Shown here: positions 55,228-63,855 of the stretch, one piece after another | How the letters are laid out: each line of letters starts with the position of its first letter | Numbering within the stretch: position 1 is the first letter of the stretch | Origin: Anthracocystis setariae | Lineage: Eukaryota > Basidiomycota > Ustilaginomycetes > Ustilaginales > Ustilaginaceae | Length of the DNA stretch: 64,000 nucleotides | Direction of reading: 5' to 3' | Assembly (NCBI GenBank): GCA_928724745.1 | Contig: CAKMXJ010000020.1 | Span: 518,073-582,072 of the forward strand | Notes under the pieces: model-generated | What the model was told of the DNA's origin: nothing | Seen by the model: only the letters and a program-made list of their open reading frames with translations | Databases searched by the model: none | Made by a program: the position numbers and the translations under genes

Positions 55228-56844
55228 CACCTTTTCTCGATCAAGTTCGGAATCCGGACTGTCAACTTTGCTTACAAGTTCGGTAACTACACTGCTTTTC
55301 GGTACAGTTGTTTGGTATCATGGATACCTTTCGGTAAGATACACATCAAGTTCGGTAATGCCTGCTTACAAGTTTGGTACAACAAGCATGTTTGGTAACC
55401 AAGTAGTTCCTTGATAGTGTTCATACTGTACTTTAAGATGATGGTTTCGCAATCAAATGATGTTGACAAGACAGCTACAATTACGTGTGACGATGAGCGC
55501 TAGAATACAGAGACATCAAAGACCGAAACATTGTATGGCGGTAGCAGCGTCGTGGTCTTGACCAAGAGGATGGCCAGCTTCAGCTACAGCGAGCCAGCGT
55601 GTTGCTTTGTGGATCCAACCAATGCAGTCAGCTGGCGAGACAGTGTCGAGAATGGAATGAATAACGTTTACAATGCCGTTGTGTGTCCTGAGCTCTTGAC
55701 GTGTTACAACAGGCTTCACCTTCGAGAAGACGTTCTCGGCAATGTTCAGCCACGGCGAGTATGGTGGCAGGAAATCGATTTGATGGCCTCGAGCTGTACA
55801 GGCATCAACAAACTCTCGGTTATGGTGGAACTTGACATTATCCATAACGAAGATCGTTGGCTGGTCAAGCTTCGGGAAGATCTCCTCCTCAAAGAAGTCA
55901 AGGAGCTTCGAAGCATTCCATGCTCCAAGTGTACAGCGACAAGACATGATTCCATTGCGGTTAACAGCGACAAGTAAAGATACATTTGTTCCGCGCTGTG
56001 CTGGTCGGTCATGCTGTCAAGCTCGCTGTCCTCTTGGAGCTCGACCTCGAGATCTTGTCATGTGCAAATTGAAGCCGGCCTCGTCGAAGAAGACACAGTC
56101 TGTGTAGGATCGTCCTTTGAGATGGAACTGTCGTGCATAACGTTGTCGAGCGTTCTTTGTCGCTGTACTGTTGTGATTGGCGTGTTCTACACTCATTCGC
56201 TTGAGTGTCATGTGGGCACGGTCCTCGAGAGCTTTGCCGATCGTTGAGAGAGACACGGATCCGAGCGCTGGAAAGTGCTGGAGGAGCTGCTCCTGCATCT
56301 CCTCAAGCGTCGCTCCTGGTTGCCGATGCAGGAAAGCAATGAGATGTTCGATATGCTCTTCCTGCAGACGTCGTTCTTGTCGAGCTCCTCCTCGAGGAGT
56401 AGCTTTGATGCCTCCACTGGTCTCAAACTTCTCCCAGATCGACCACACTGTAGAGTAAGGGAATTCGAAGCGCTTGGCGACGCTGGAGAAGCTCTCTCCT
56501 TGACTGAGAGCTTCGACGATCTTTGTCCGGAACTTGTTGCTTACAGTTCTGTTATGTCGTACCATTGCAATGTGAAGCTATGATACAAGTACAAGAACGT
56601 AGTATGGTGGTAGTGGTTAGCAGCGATGGCGAGGAGGATGTCTTGGAAGCTGATCTCAAGAAGCTACGGTAAGGACAACTCTCACTCAGACACCGTTCGG
56701 ATACCAAATTCAATCCTCGGCTTTGCCGATTTTGTCTCACACGCAATGCCGAAACACTTGGACAGTACCAAACAAGCAGTTCGAACAAGCTCGCTTATTC
56801 CGAATTCCGTTCGCCGGCATACCGAAATTGAATCAAAAAAGGTG
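55228..56844 (-). mobile_element. Tc1/mariner-type DNA transposon, full-length, degenerate
   Basis: 1617 bp flanked on both sides by TA (55226-55227 and 56845-56846), the target duplication of this superfamily. Termini are imperfect inverted repeats: the left reads CACCTTTTCTCGATCAAGTT, the right reverse complement CACCTTTTTTGATTCAATTT, and both run on into TTCGG words. Internal to the ends are several further TTCGGTA/TACCGAA subrepeats in inverted orientation. The transposase gene lies inside on the minus strand with one stop. The element sits in satellite-like sequence: CAAAGTCTAACATGC occurs on both sides, at about 55078 and 56892. Confidence 0.85.
55516..56565 (-). pseudogene. Tc1/IS630-type transposase with one in-frame stop
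   Basis: One frame of 350 codons from ATG at 56565 to a stop at 55516, broken only by a TGA at 56017-56019. The N-terminal helix-turn-helix (SSVAKRFEFPYSTVWSIWEK) and linker (SGGIKATPRGGARQERR) bind the inverted repeats. The catalytic triad is intact on both sides of the stop: Asp in CVFFDEAGFNLH, Asp in IFVMDNVKFHHN, Glu in PYSPWLNIAENVFSK, with 34 residues between the last two (DD34E). The stop sits in RAPRGQRA-stop-QHDRPAQRG, where a CGA (Arg) codon would restore the frame; the change would be C to T. A recent loss of function is likely. Read-through cannot be excluded. Confidence 0.85.
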
Positions 56845-56904
56845 TATGTTGGAAATCCGAGTTTGATTTCCACATTTTTCCAGTACAACAAGTCAAAGTC
56901 TAAC

Positions 56905-57060
56905 ATGCAGCTTCTAATGCTTATCCCCGGCTAGGCAGCTCTAGAAGACGGTCCATTTGAAAATTGGAAGACGCGTCTGTATTCAAATTGGAAGACGGTC
57001 CAATACAAATAAGACGGTCCAATACAAATTAAGACGGTCCAATACAAATTGGACCGGACG
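56905..57060 (+). repeat. Satellite leader block, copy 1
   Basis: Starts CTTCTAATGCTTATCCCC and continues into repeated GACGGTCCAATACAAAT words. A near-identical copy lies at 60697-60845; degenerate or truncated copies start at 62712 and 62853. Each precedes or imitates the start of a satellite array. Confidence 0.85.
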
Positions 57061-57484
57061 CGTCCAAAATTCCTGCCTTTTCCGCTTAGTCAGCATGTGT
57101 CACAACACGTGTTCTAACACGTCCGGAGGCGTCCGAAATTCCTGCTTTTTTTGCTTGTTCCGCACGTGTCACAACACGTCATCTAACACAGCCGGAGATG
57201 TCAGGAAATTCCTGCTTTTTCCGCTTAGTCAGCATGTGTCACAACACGTGTTCTAACACGTCCGGAAATTCCGAAATTCCTGCTTTTTCCGCTTAGTCAG
57301 CATGTGTCACAACACGTGGTCTAACATGTCCGGAAGCGTCCAAAATTCCTGCTTTTTTTGCTTGTTCAGAACGTGTCACAACACGTGTTCTAACACGTCC
57401 GGAGACGTCAGGAAATTCCTGCTTTTTCCGCTTAGTCAGCATGTGTCACAACACCGGATCTAACACGTCCGGACGCGTCCAAAA
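57061..57484 (+). repeat. Subtelomeric ~70-bp satellite array 1
   Basis: About six tandem units of 64-75 bp, each with ATTCCTGCTTTTT, then TTAGTCAGCATGTG or TTGTTCAGAACGTG, a TCACAACACGTGTTCTAACA core and CGTCCGGA. The core contains the palindrome AACACGTGTT. Two unit subtypes alternate (CCGCTTAGTCAGCA and TTGCTTGTTC). Confidence 0.9.
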
Positions 57485-57624
57485 TTACAAGGTGTTCCCT
57501 TGGACCCGTCAAAATCACCATCAAATCTGTACTAATGAAAGTTGGGTTAGGGTTAGGGTTAGGGTTACAAGGTGTTCCCTTGGACCCGTCAAAATCACCA
57601 TCAAATCTGTACTAATGAAAGTTG
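57485..57624 (+). repeat. 60-bp perfect direct repeat flanking a telomeric tract
   Basis: Bases 57485-57544 and 57565-57624 are identical over 60 bp. Between them lie exactly 20 bases of telomeric repeat (GGTTAGGGTTAGGGTTAGGG). The first copy is joined to satellite sequence on its left; the second continues into a longer module on its right. Confidence 0.92.
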
Positions 57625-58408
57625 TAGAGCTGGCTGAGAGCTGCCAGAAGCCGTTGAGTTTGGGTTAAAGTTTAACCTATTGACGGAGATACGGGCATTT
57701 GAAGTTGCCAGCCAGGATTCTCTCGGGGAAGAATATTTTTTTTTCAAAGAGGAGGAAGGGTGGAGGCAATGTGTGGAACAGCTAGAAGAACCTATAGAGA
57801 GGCTGTACACATGTCAAGAGTGGTGAAATTGCAAGTGGTTGCGGTGCTGCAGGGGTTCAAAGTTGACACCAAGGTACCTTGAACCTAGGTCCAAGTTCGG
57901 TCAACCCAGGTTTGAAGATGGGGTCCAAGTAGGGTTGACCAAAGTTCAGGGTGGGGTTGACCGAAGTTGAGGGTAGGTTGACTGAGGGTTGAAGTTCAAA
58001 CTTGGATGCTGGCTGGGGTGTTCTGATGGAGTCCAAGCTGGGTGACTTGAAGTTGAACTATGTGCCAAGTATAGTTTGGATCGAGCTTGAAGTGTACTTC
58101 CTGCACTTCAGCCGAGGTTGATGGTACTTCTGCCTATCTTCAACCATGGCTTGGCAATGTACTTGAACCTGGTTGGACTCAGGTTCCAACATACTTCGAT
58201 GAGGTCTGCCTAGGGTTCAAGGGTCAGTCCACAGAGGTTGATCCTACTTCAGTCTAGGTTGGAAGGTACTTTGATCAAGAGAAAGGTACTTCATTGTGAG
58301 GAAAAATCCTCAGTGAAGAGGATGAAAAAACCTCAGATGAAGTCCATGGGAACTTCAGGAACTATGTACAACTAGGAGCCAACTATATACAAACTTTGGT
58401 CCAAGTAC
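57625..58408. repeat. Degenerate low-complexity subtelomeric sequence
   Basis: Carries many short words such as GGTTGACC, AAGTTCAA and TACTTC in varied order (57850-58330). It looks like an old, diverged tandem repeat. The first part (57625-57730) is a diverged relative of the ~280-bp block found at 62300 and later. Confidence 0.5.
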
Positions 58409-58790
58409 CTATGCCTCTGAGTTGTACTTCAGTACAAGCTCGTAGTGGTTGCCTGTGTAGTAGAGGGCATGCCACTGGGTAGGAACAGGTACTTTGTTGA
58501 CCTCAAAGTAGGATCTGTCTGGGTTGATGATCACCAAACTGAGCTTGAAGATGGAGACTGCTGCACTTAAAGTAGCATCATCCCCCCATGTACCATGCCT
58601 AGCCATCTTAGAAAGGTAGGTTCTCACTGTCAGAGGTTCCCCCTTGGATATGAAGGGGTGTTTGGGTACTTCCTTGGTAGCCAGGATAGCTTCCACCATG
58701 TTGTGGTGAAGTTCAAGGTACTTGACCACCTCTGAACGTACCCTTTGATGGCTACTTTGGGTACCATAGATGATCTTACATATGGGTCCC
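58409..58790 (-). pseudogene. OTU-type cysteine protease fragment
   Basis: The minus strand reads IYGTQSSHQRVRSEVVKYLE, then LHHNMVEAIL, then YLSKMARHGTWGDDATLSAA, VSIFKLSLVIINPDRS, and near the end WHALYYTGNHYELVL before a stop at 58409. This is the order of an OTU domain from the helix after the nucleophile to the catalytic His in NHYE. The N-terminal segment with the Asp and Cys (usually DGNCLFRS) is absent, since a stop lies just upstream near 58797. I call a truncated gene. OTU domains occur in deubiquitinases and also as accessory proteases of mobile elements (Helitrons and some retroelements), which would suit this location. A spliced upstream exon further right is not visible. Confidence 0.6.
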
Positions 58791-58889
58791 CGTGTGAGTT
58801 ATGGTGATCATTTGGTACCGTTGGAAAGCTCTTTTCTTGTAGATTGTGATCAGAAAATTCTGGCGAAATTGTTTGCATACTTTTTTGCG

Positions 58890-59200
58890 AAATTACGTAA
58901 ACGTAGGTCCACGCGTACACTTTGGCTGGGGGCGTCGATGAGGAAGCATAACCCTGGGGTTTTTTTTATGTCAGTTTGTGCAGTATATAGATAGACTTGG
59001 GAACACAAACACCAGGCACGGTGGCTGCACCGTAGCGGGCGTAGTTGACGTAAATGTACGTCTGCGCGTACATGTTGGCTGGTGGCGACAGTGAGCAAGC
59101 CAAACTTTGGGGGCTGCTTGGGGTCAGTGTGTGCACTATATGGGTACACTTTGGCATGCCAAGGCTTGGTGCGGTAGCTGCAGCGTAGGGGCCGCAGATG
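58890..59200 (+). repeat. Two diverged ~155-bp tandem units
   Basis: Units starting ACGTAAACGTAGG (about 58894) and ACGTAAATGTACG (about 59049) share GCGTACA, TTGGCTGG, GCAGTATATA/GCACTATATG and a CACGGTGGCTGCA-like end. Divergence is roughly a third by eye. No coding frame is conserved. Confidence 0.7.
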
Positions 59201-59219
59201 GGGAGTCAAGTTTGACTCA

Positions 59220-59290
59220 TGGAGGATCCCGAGCTTCCCGAGCTTCCCGAGCTATTCCGACGCATTCCGAGCTCCCCGAGGTGATTTTCC
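59220..59290 (+). repeat. CCCGAGCTT microrepeat
   Basis: Short tandem units of CCCGAGCTT degrading into TTCCGAGCTCC words, directly before the diverged satellite at 59300. Confidence 0.75.
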
Positions 59291-59299
59291 GAGTTTCCG

Positions 59300-59515
59300 T
59301 GTCGGAAATTTTTTTTCGCTTTTTTGCAATGACAGATTGTGTTAATTGGCGCAATCTAACAAATCTGGAAATGTCGGGAAATTTCCGCTTTTTTTGCAAT
59401 GCAGAACATGCTACTCAACGCAATCTAACATGTTCAAGAATGTCCAAAATCCTCGCTTTTTTGCGGTGTCGGATTGTGTCGATGACGTTGATCGAACACA
59501 TCCGGTGTCGCCAAA
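59300..59515 (+). repeat. Diverged relatives of the ~70-bp satellite (three units)
   Basis: Three ~68-bp units starting GCTTTTTTGCAATGACAG, GCTTTTTTTGCAATGCAG and GCTTTTTTGCGGTGTCGG. Each has a ...CGCAATCTAACA-type or GATCGAACACATCCGG core. The order of words (poly-T, TGC, CTAACA, TC..GGAAAT) parallels the main satellite, so they probably share an ancestor. Confidence 0.65.
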
Positions 59516-59795
59516 GAGCACTGAGAACGGCGTGTTTGGAAGATGAGGATGGTAGCTGCGTGCCTTGGCAAGCGAGCTTTTTTGAAGCGGGCAACAAAGC
59601 TTCTATGGCGGTCCTCTTGTGTGATGGCTTGCCTTAGGGTTGCATAGCAACATTTGAACTGCCAGCATACCGATCAAGACTTGGCTCGTGTTGCTGCATG
59701 GTCTGGCGAGGAAGGATGGGAAAGAGAACAGAGCACAGGAAGATGGCTAGGGGCCACCTGTGACGAGTCGAGTTGACTATATACTTCCCCAAGGT

Positions 59796-60275
59796 TACAA
59801 GGGGGTCTGAATTACAAACAGGGTAGGGTTGCTTAATAAAAGTTGTTCATCTACCCAAAATAGGTATATTTGATTACTTAACCCTACGCAAGTTGCATAA
59901 TAAAATGTTGCTGTACGGCTCCGTCAATATCGGCCCGACTCGACTCGGGTTGGCAAAAATTTCACTTTTCAGGGACGCACCCATAGTAAACTATGGCTCA
60001 AATAGGCCCAAATGAACACCCTGAAACTCCCATGGAAGGGCGCAAAGTGGTTGTGGAGCTATGGCCGACTTGTCATTTTTGGAGATTTTGGTCGAAGCTC
60101 CAAGGGTCCCCCCTTTGAAAGTGGGAAAATGGACCACCTCCAATCTCCACGCTAGCTTAATCAAACTTGCTCACACATGCTAGGAGATGCTAGCAGTGAA
60201 GTTTCAGAGGGAGCGCACCCCTGGTTGCTGAGATATGGTGACTCGGGTTTTGAACCCGACCCAACCCTGACCCTA
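59796..60275 (+). repeat. Duplicated ~480-bp block, copy 1
   Basis: Starts GGTTACAAGGGGGTCTG and ends CCCAACCCTGACCCTAC. Nearly identical to 61306-61789, differing by a few bases and a small insertion near the start. A partial copy starts at 62118 and a strongly degenerate one at 63616. Confidence 0.92.
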
Positions 60276-60696
60276 CGTGACCATGTCAGGGACGTTGGAG
60301 GTGGACCTCCTCCCATCTCTACGCTACACTAATAAGACTTCCTTCTATATGCTAGGAGAGGACAGCATCAGAGTTTCAGAGCAGTTGGTGGAGTGTGTGC
60401 GGTGGTATGATCACTTACGTGTCTCACCGATACCGACACGAGTCCGATACGTGAAAGTTGAAGTCATTGGATCTCTACGCTACCTTAATGGAAGTTGGTG
60501 ACGCACTATAGGAGACACTGGAGCCAAAGTCTCAGGCTCTGGCGGTCTCTGGTGTGGCAGCTACAGTGACTCCGAGTCTCACCGATACCACACGGTGGCT
60601 GCTCAAGCTATGTTGCACACTCTCACACGGTATGTTAACTATTTACAAGGTATTTTTTTGGGTTTTTTGTGTTATACTATATACATAGGGTTAGGG
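60276..60696 (+). repeat. Diverged internal repeats after block copy 1
   Basis: Two imperfect copies (about 60290-60380 and 60465-60530) of the segment with CATCTCTACGCTA and CTAGGAGA words that also ends the 480-bp block. A short stretch of TTAGGG repeat closes the region at about 60686. Confidence 0.6.
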
Positions 60697-60845
60697 TTCT
60701 AATGCTTATCCCCAGCTAGGCAGCTCTGGAAGACGGTCCATTTGAAAATTGGAAGACGCGTCTGTATTCAAATTGGAAGACGGTCCAATACAAATTAAGA
60801 CGGTCCAATACAAATTAAGACGGTCCAATACAAATTAGACCGGAC
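60697..60845 (+). repeat. Satellite leader block, copy 2
   Basis: Begins immediately after GGGTTAGGG with TTCTAATGCTTATCCCC and matches 56905-57060 almost base for base, including the GACGGTCCAATACAAAT repeats. Confidence 0.9.
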
Positions 60846-61292
60846 GCGTCCAAAATTCCTGCTTTTTTCTGCTTGTTCTGAACGTGTCACAACACGTGTT
60901 CTAACACGTCCGGAAGCGTCCGAAATTCCTGCTTTTTTTGCTTGTTCAGAACGTGTCACAACACGTGTTCTAACACGTCCGAAGGCGTCCGAAATTCCTG
61001 CTTTTTTCTGCTTGTTCAGAACGTGTCACAACACGTGCTCTAACACGTCCGGAAGCGTCCAAAATTCCTGCTTTTTTTGCTTGTTCAGTACGTGTCACAA
61101 CACGTGTTCTAACACGTCCGGAGACGTCCGAAATTCCTGCTTTTTTGCTTGTTCAGTACGTGCCACAACACGTGTTCTAACACGTCCGAAGGCGTCGGAA
61201 ATTCCTGCTTTTTTTGCTTGTTCTGCACGTGTCATAACACGTGCTCTAACACATCCGGAGACGTAGGAAATTCCTGCTTTTTTCTGCTTGTT
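60846..61292 (+). repeat. Subtelomeric ~70-bp satellite array 2
   Basis: Six full units and one partial of the same satellite as array 1, starting at about 60850, 60920, 60990, 61061, 61131, 61198 and 61268. They are mostly of the TTGCTTGTTC subtype, so this array is more homogeneous than array 1. It ends directly at a TTAGGG tract. Confidence 0.92.
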
Positions 61293-61305
61293 CTTAGGGT
61301 TAGGG

Positions 61306-61789
61306 GTTACAAGGGGGTGTGCTTTTACAAACAGGGTAGGGTTGCTTAATAAAAGTTGTTCATCTACCCAAAATAGGTATATTTGATTACTTAACCCTAC
61401 GCAAGTTGCATAATAAAATGTTGCTGTACGGCTCCGTCAATATCGGCCCGACTCGACTCGGGTTGGCAAAAATTTCACTTTTCAGGGACGCACCCATAGT
61501 AAACTATGGCTCAAATAGGCCCAAATGAACACCCTGAAACTCCCATGGAAGGGCGCAAAGTGGTTGTGGAGCTATGGCCGACTTGTCATTTTTGGAGATT
61601 TTGGTCGAAGCTCCAAGGGTCCCCCCTTTGAAAGTGGGAAAATGGACCACCTCCAATCTCCACGCTAGCTTAATCAAACTTGCTCACACATGCTAGGAGA
61701 TGCTAGCAGTGAAGTTTCAGAGGGAGCGCATCCCTGGTTGCTGAGATACGGTGACTCGGGTTTTGACCCCGACCCAACCCTGACCCTAC
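61306..61789 (+). repeat. Duplicated ~480-bp block, copy 2
   Basis: Follows TTAGGGTTAGGGG with GGTTACAAGGGGGTGTG. Nearly identical to 59796-60275. The near identity means recent duplication or ongoing exchange between chromosome ends. Confidence 0.92.
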
Positions 61790-62100
61790 TGTCATGCCGA
61801 TGGCACAGACGAGATGGGATAATGAGCAGATGGTGGATCCATTCCAAGAGAGAGCAAGAAAAAAACCTAGCCCTAGGCCGTGGTGCGCCGGCTGCACGCG
61901 ACGGTCAAATCCGTCGCCCATTTCCCTGCCAAATGGCGCCCCCCTCCATTTGTACGTCACCCCAATGGACAGCCAAATTTACACTGCTCCAGTGCAGCGA
62001 CGTCAAACGCCAGATTTTAGCAGGAGCAACGGGCAACGGGCAACGGACGCGTCAAAATTGCCAGGAAATTGGCTGGGCAATGGTCAAAGGGTTACAAGGG
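61790..62100. other. Single-copy stretch inside the subtelomere
   Basis: About 300 bases not repeated elsewhere in the window, with a CCTAGCCCTAGGCCG palindromic part near 61867 and no coding frame of note. Confidence 0.5.
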
Positions 62101-62204
62101 GGTCTGAATTACAACTTAGGGTTACAAGGGGGTGTGCTTTTACAAACAGGGTAGGGTTGCTTAATAAAAGTTGTTCATCTACCCAAAATAGGTATATTTG
62201 ATTA

Positions 62205-62275
62205 CTTAGGGTTAGGGTAATTGTTTTAGGTTAGTTAGTAGCCGGTTAGGGTTAGGCTAGGTTAGGGTTAGGGTT
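62205..62275 (+). repeat. Interstitial telomeric repeats
   Basis: TTAGGGTTAGGG tracts at 62205-62217 and 62240-62272, partly degenerate (GGCTAGGTTAGGG). Other short tracts: 57545-57564, 60686-60697, 61293-61308, 62114-62122, 62702-62712, 62845-62853, 62905-62918, 63323-63338 and 63839-63856. Confidence 0.9.
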
Positions 62276-62298
62276 TTGGTTCTAAGGGTTATCCCCAG

Positions 62299-62600
62299 GG
62301 GTTACAAGGGCTCTCCCATTTGGAAACGCTTTACACCGTGAAATCTGTACTAATAGAACTTGTAGAGGGTACCAAATGGAGGGTCCCGCATGCCAAAGTC
62401 CTGGCGTAACCGATCAACGCCAATTCCCGAGATATTTGACGTCGAACTTGTGGGGAGTGATTCACCCGGGAAGAAAAAAAATTTTTTTTGATCACCTCGA
62501 TGGTGCTGGACCGCTAATTAATGGGATGTGTAGAGGGGTGTTATACGGTGATGGTGCCCAGCATGCAGTGCGCATTATGCCTTGTCAGGTGGCACAGTTG
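62299..62600 (+). repeat. ~280-bp block, oldest copy
   Basis: Starts GGTTACAAGGGCTCTCCC and includes CTGTACTAATAGAACTTGTA and GGCGTAACCGATCAACGCCA. Differs from the three later copies by several substitutions and short insertions, and contains an AAAAAAAATTTTTTTT palindrome near 62475. Confidence 0.85.
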
Positions 62601-62711
62601 AGCGGTTCAAAGCTGGCCAGCCAAAGTGGCTGGATAGTACCTACACTGCGGCGGGGAGTGCGGGCAGGTATGATCAACCTAGGCAAAGTACAGGTAGCAT
62701 AGGGGTTAGGG

Positions 62712-62890
62712 TTCTAATCTTTCCCCTGCTAGACAGCTCTGTAACACGGTCATTTGAAATTGGAAGCGTTTTCTGTATTGCAAATTGGGAGACGGTCAAT
62801 ACAAATTAAGACTGTCCAATACAAATTGGACGGACGCGTCAACTTGGGGTTAGGGTTCTAATGCTTATCCCCAGTTAGGAGCTCTGGAGA
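62712..62890 (+). repeat. Degenerate satellite-leader copies
   Basis: Two truncated copies of the leader block follow TTAGGGTTCTAAT at 62712 and 62853, with many single-base losses compared with 60697-60845. Confidence 0.75.
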
Positions 62891-62917
62891 CTTAGGGGGT
62901 GTGGTTAGGGTTACAAG

Positions 62918-63185
62918 GGCTCTCCCACGGAGGTGCTTCACACCGTGAAATCTGTACTAATAGAACTTGTAGAGGGACCCAAACGGAGGGTGTATGCAAA
63001 CTTTGGCGTAACCGATCAACGCCAATTCCGAGATATTTGACGTTGAACCTGTGGGGGAGTGATCACCCGGGGAAGAAAAATTTTTTGGATCACCTCTGAT
63101 GGTGCTGACGCTTTAATGGGATGTGTAGAGGGGTGTTATACGGTGATGGTCCCAGCATTGCAGTGCGTCATTATGTCTTGTCACG
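62918..63185 (+). repeat. ~280-bp block, copy 2
   Basis: Starts GGTTACAAGGGCTCTCCC directly after a TTAGGG tract. Almost identical to 63338-63612 and to the start of the copy at 63856. Confidence 0.9.
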
Positions 63186-63337
63186 GCCCTAGGAGGGGTT
63201 CAAATTTTGTCTCCCCCTGTCAGACACTTGTGATCACACGACGCAAAAAAACTCGTGCAAAGAAAAAGGTTTTGGTGGGGTTAACCTAACATTGTTTATT
63301 AATGTTTTTTAGAGCCGGAATTTTAGGGTTAGGGTTG

Positions 63338-63615
63338 GGTTACAAGGGCTCTCCCACGGAGGTGCTTCACACCGTGAAATCTGTACTAATAGAACTTGTA
63401 GAGGGACCCAAACGGAGGGTGTATGCAAACTTTGGCGTAACCGATCAACGCCAATTCCGAGATATTTGACGTTGAACCTGTGGGGGAGTGATCACCCGGG
63501 GAAGAAAAAATTTTTTTGGATCACCTCTGATGGTGCTGACGCTTTAATGGGATGTGTAGAGGGGTGTTATACGGTGATGGTCCCAGCATTGCAGTGCGTC
63601 ATTATGTCTTGTCAC
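63338..63615 (+). repeat. ~280-bp block, copy 3
   Basis: Nearly identical to copy 2, again after a TTAGGG tract. The end joins a degenerate copy of the 480-bp block (63616-63838). Confidence 0.9.
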
Positions 63616-63855
63616 TTACAAAGGGGGTCTTCCAGGGTGGGTTGCTTAATAAAAGTTGATCATCTACCCGAGACAGACACTTTTGATTCTTAACTACGCA
63701 TTGCATAATGAATTTTTGCTGTACGTCGATATTGGGCGATTGACTCGGGTTGGCATAATCTAACATTCAGGGGCGCACCCTTATTAAACATTGCTCTATT
63801 TAGAGCCGGAATGACACCCTGAACTCCCTGGAGGGATTTTAGGGTTAGGGTTAGG

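Noticed and set aside
61012..61266. Plus-strand open frames across the satellite (Cys/Phe/Thr-rich repeats)
   Set aside because: They arise because the ~70-bp unit lacks stops in one phase. The frame is not kept between arrays, so I do not call a repeat protein.
57061..61292. CRISPR-like direct repeats
   Set aside because: Units are contiguous satellites without unique spacers of constant length, in a eukaryotic subtelomere.
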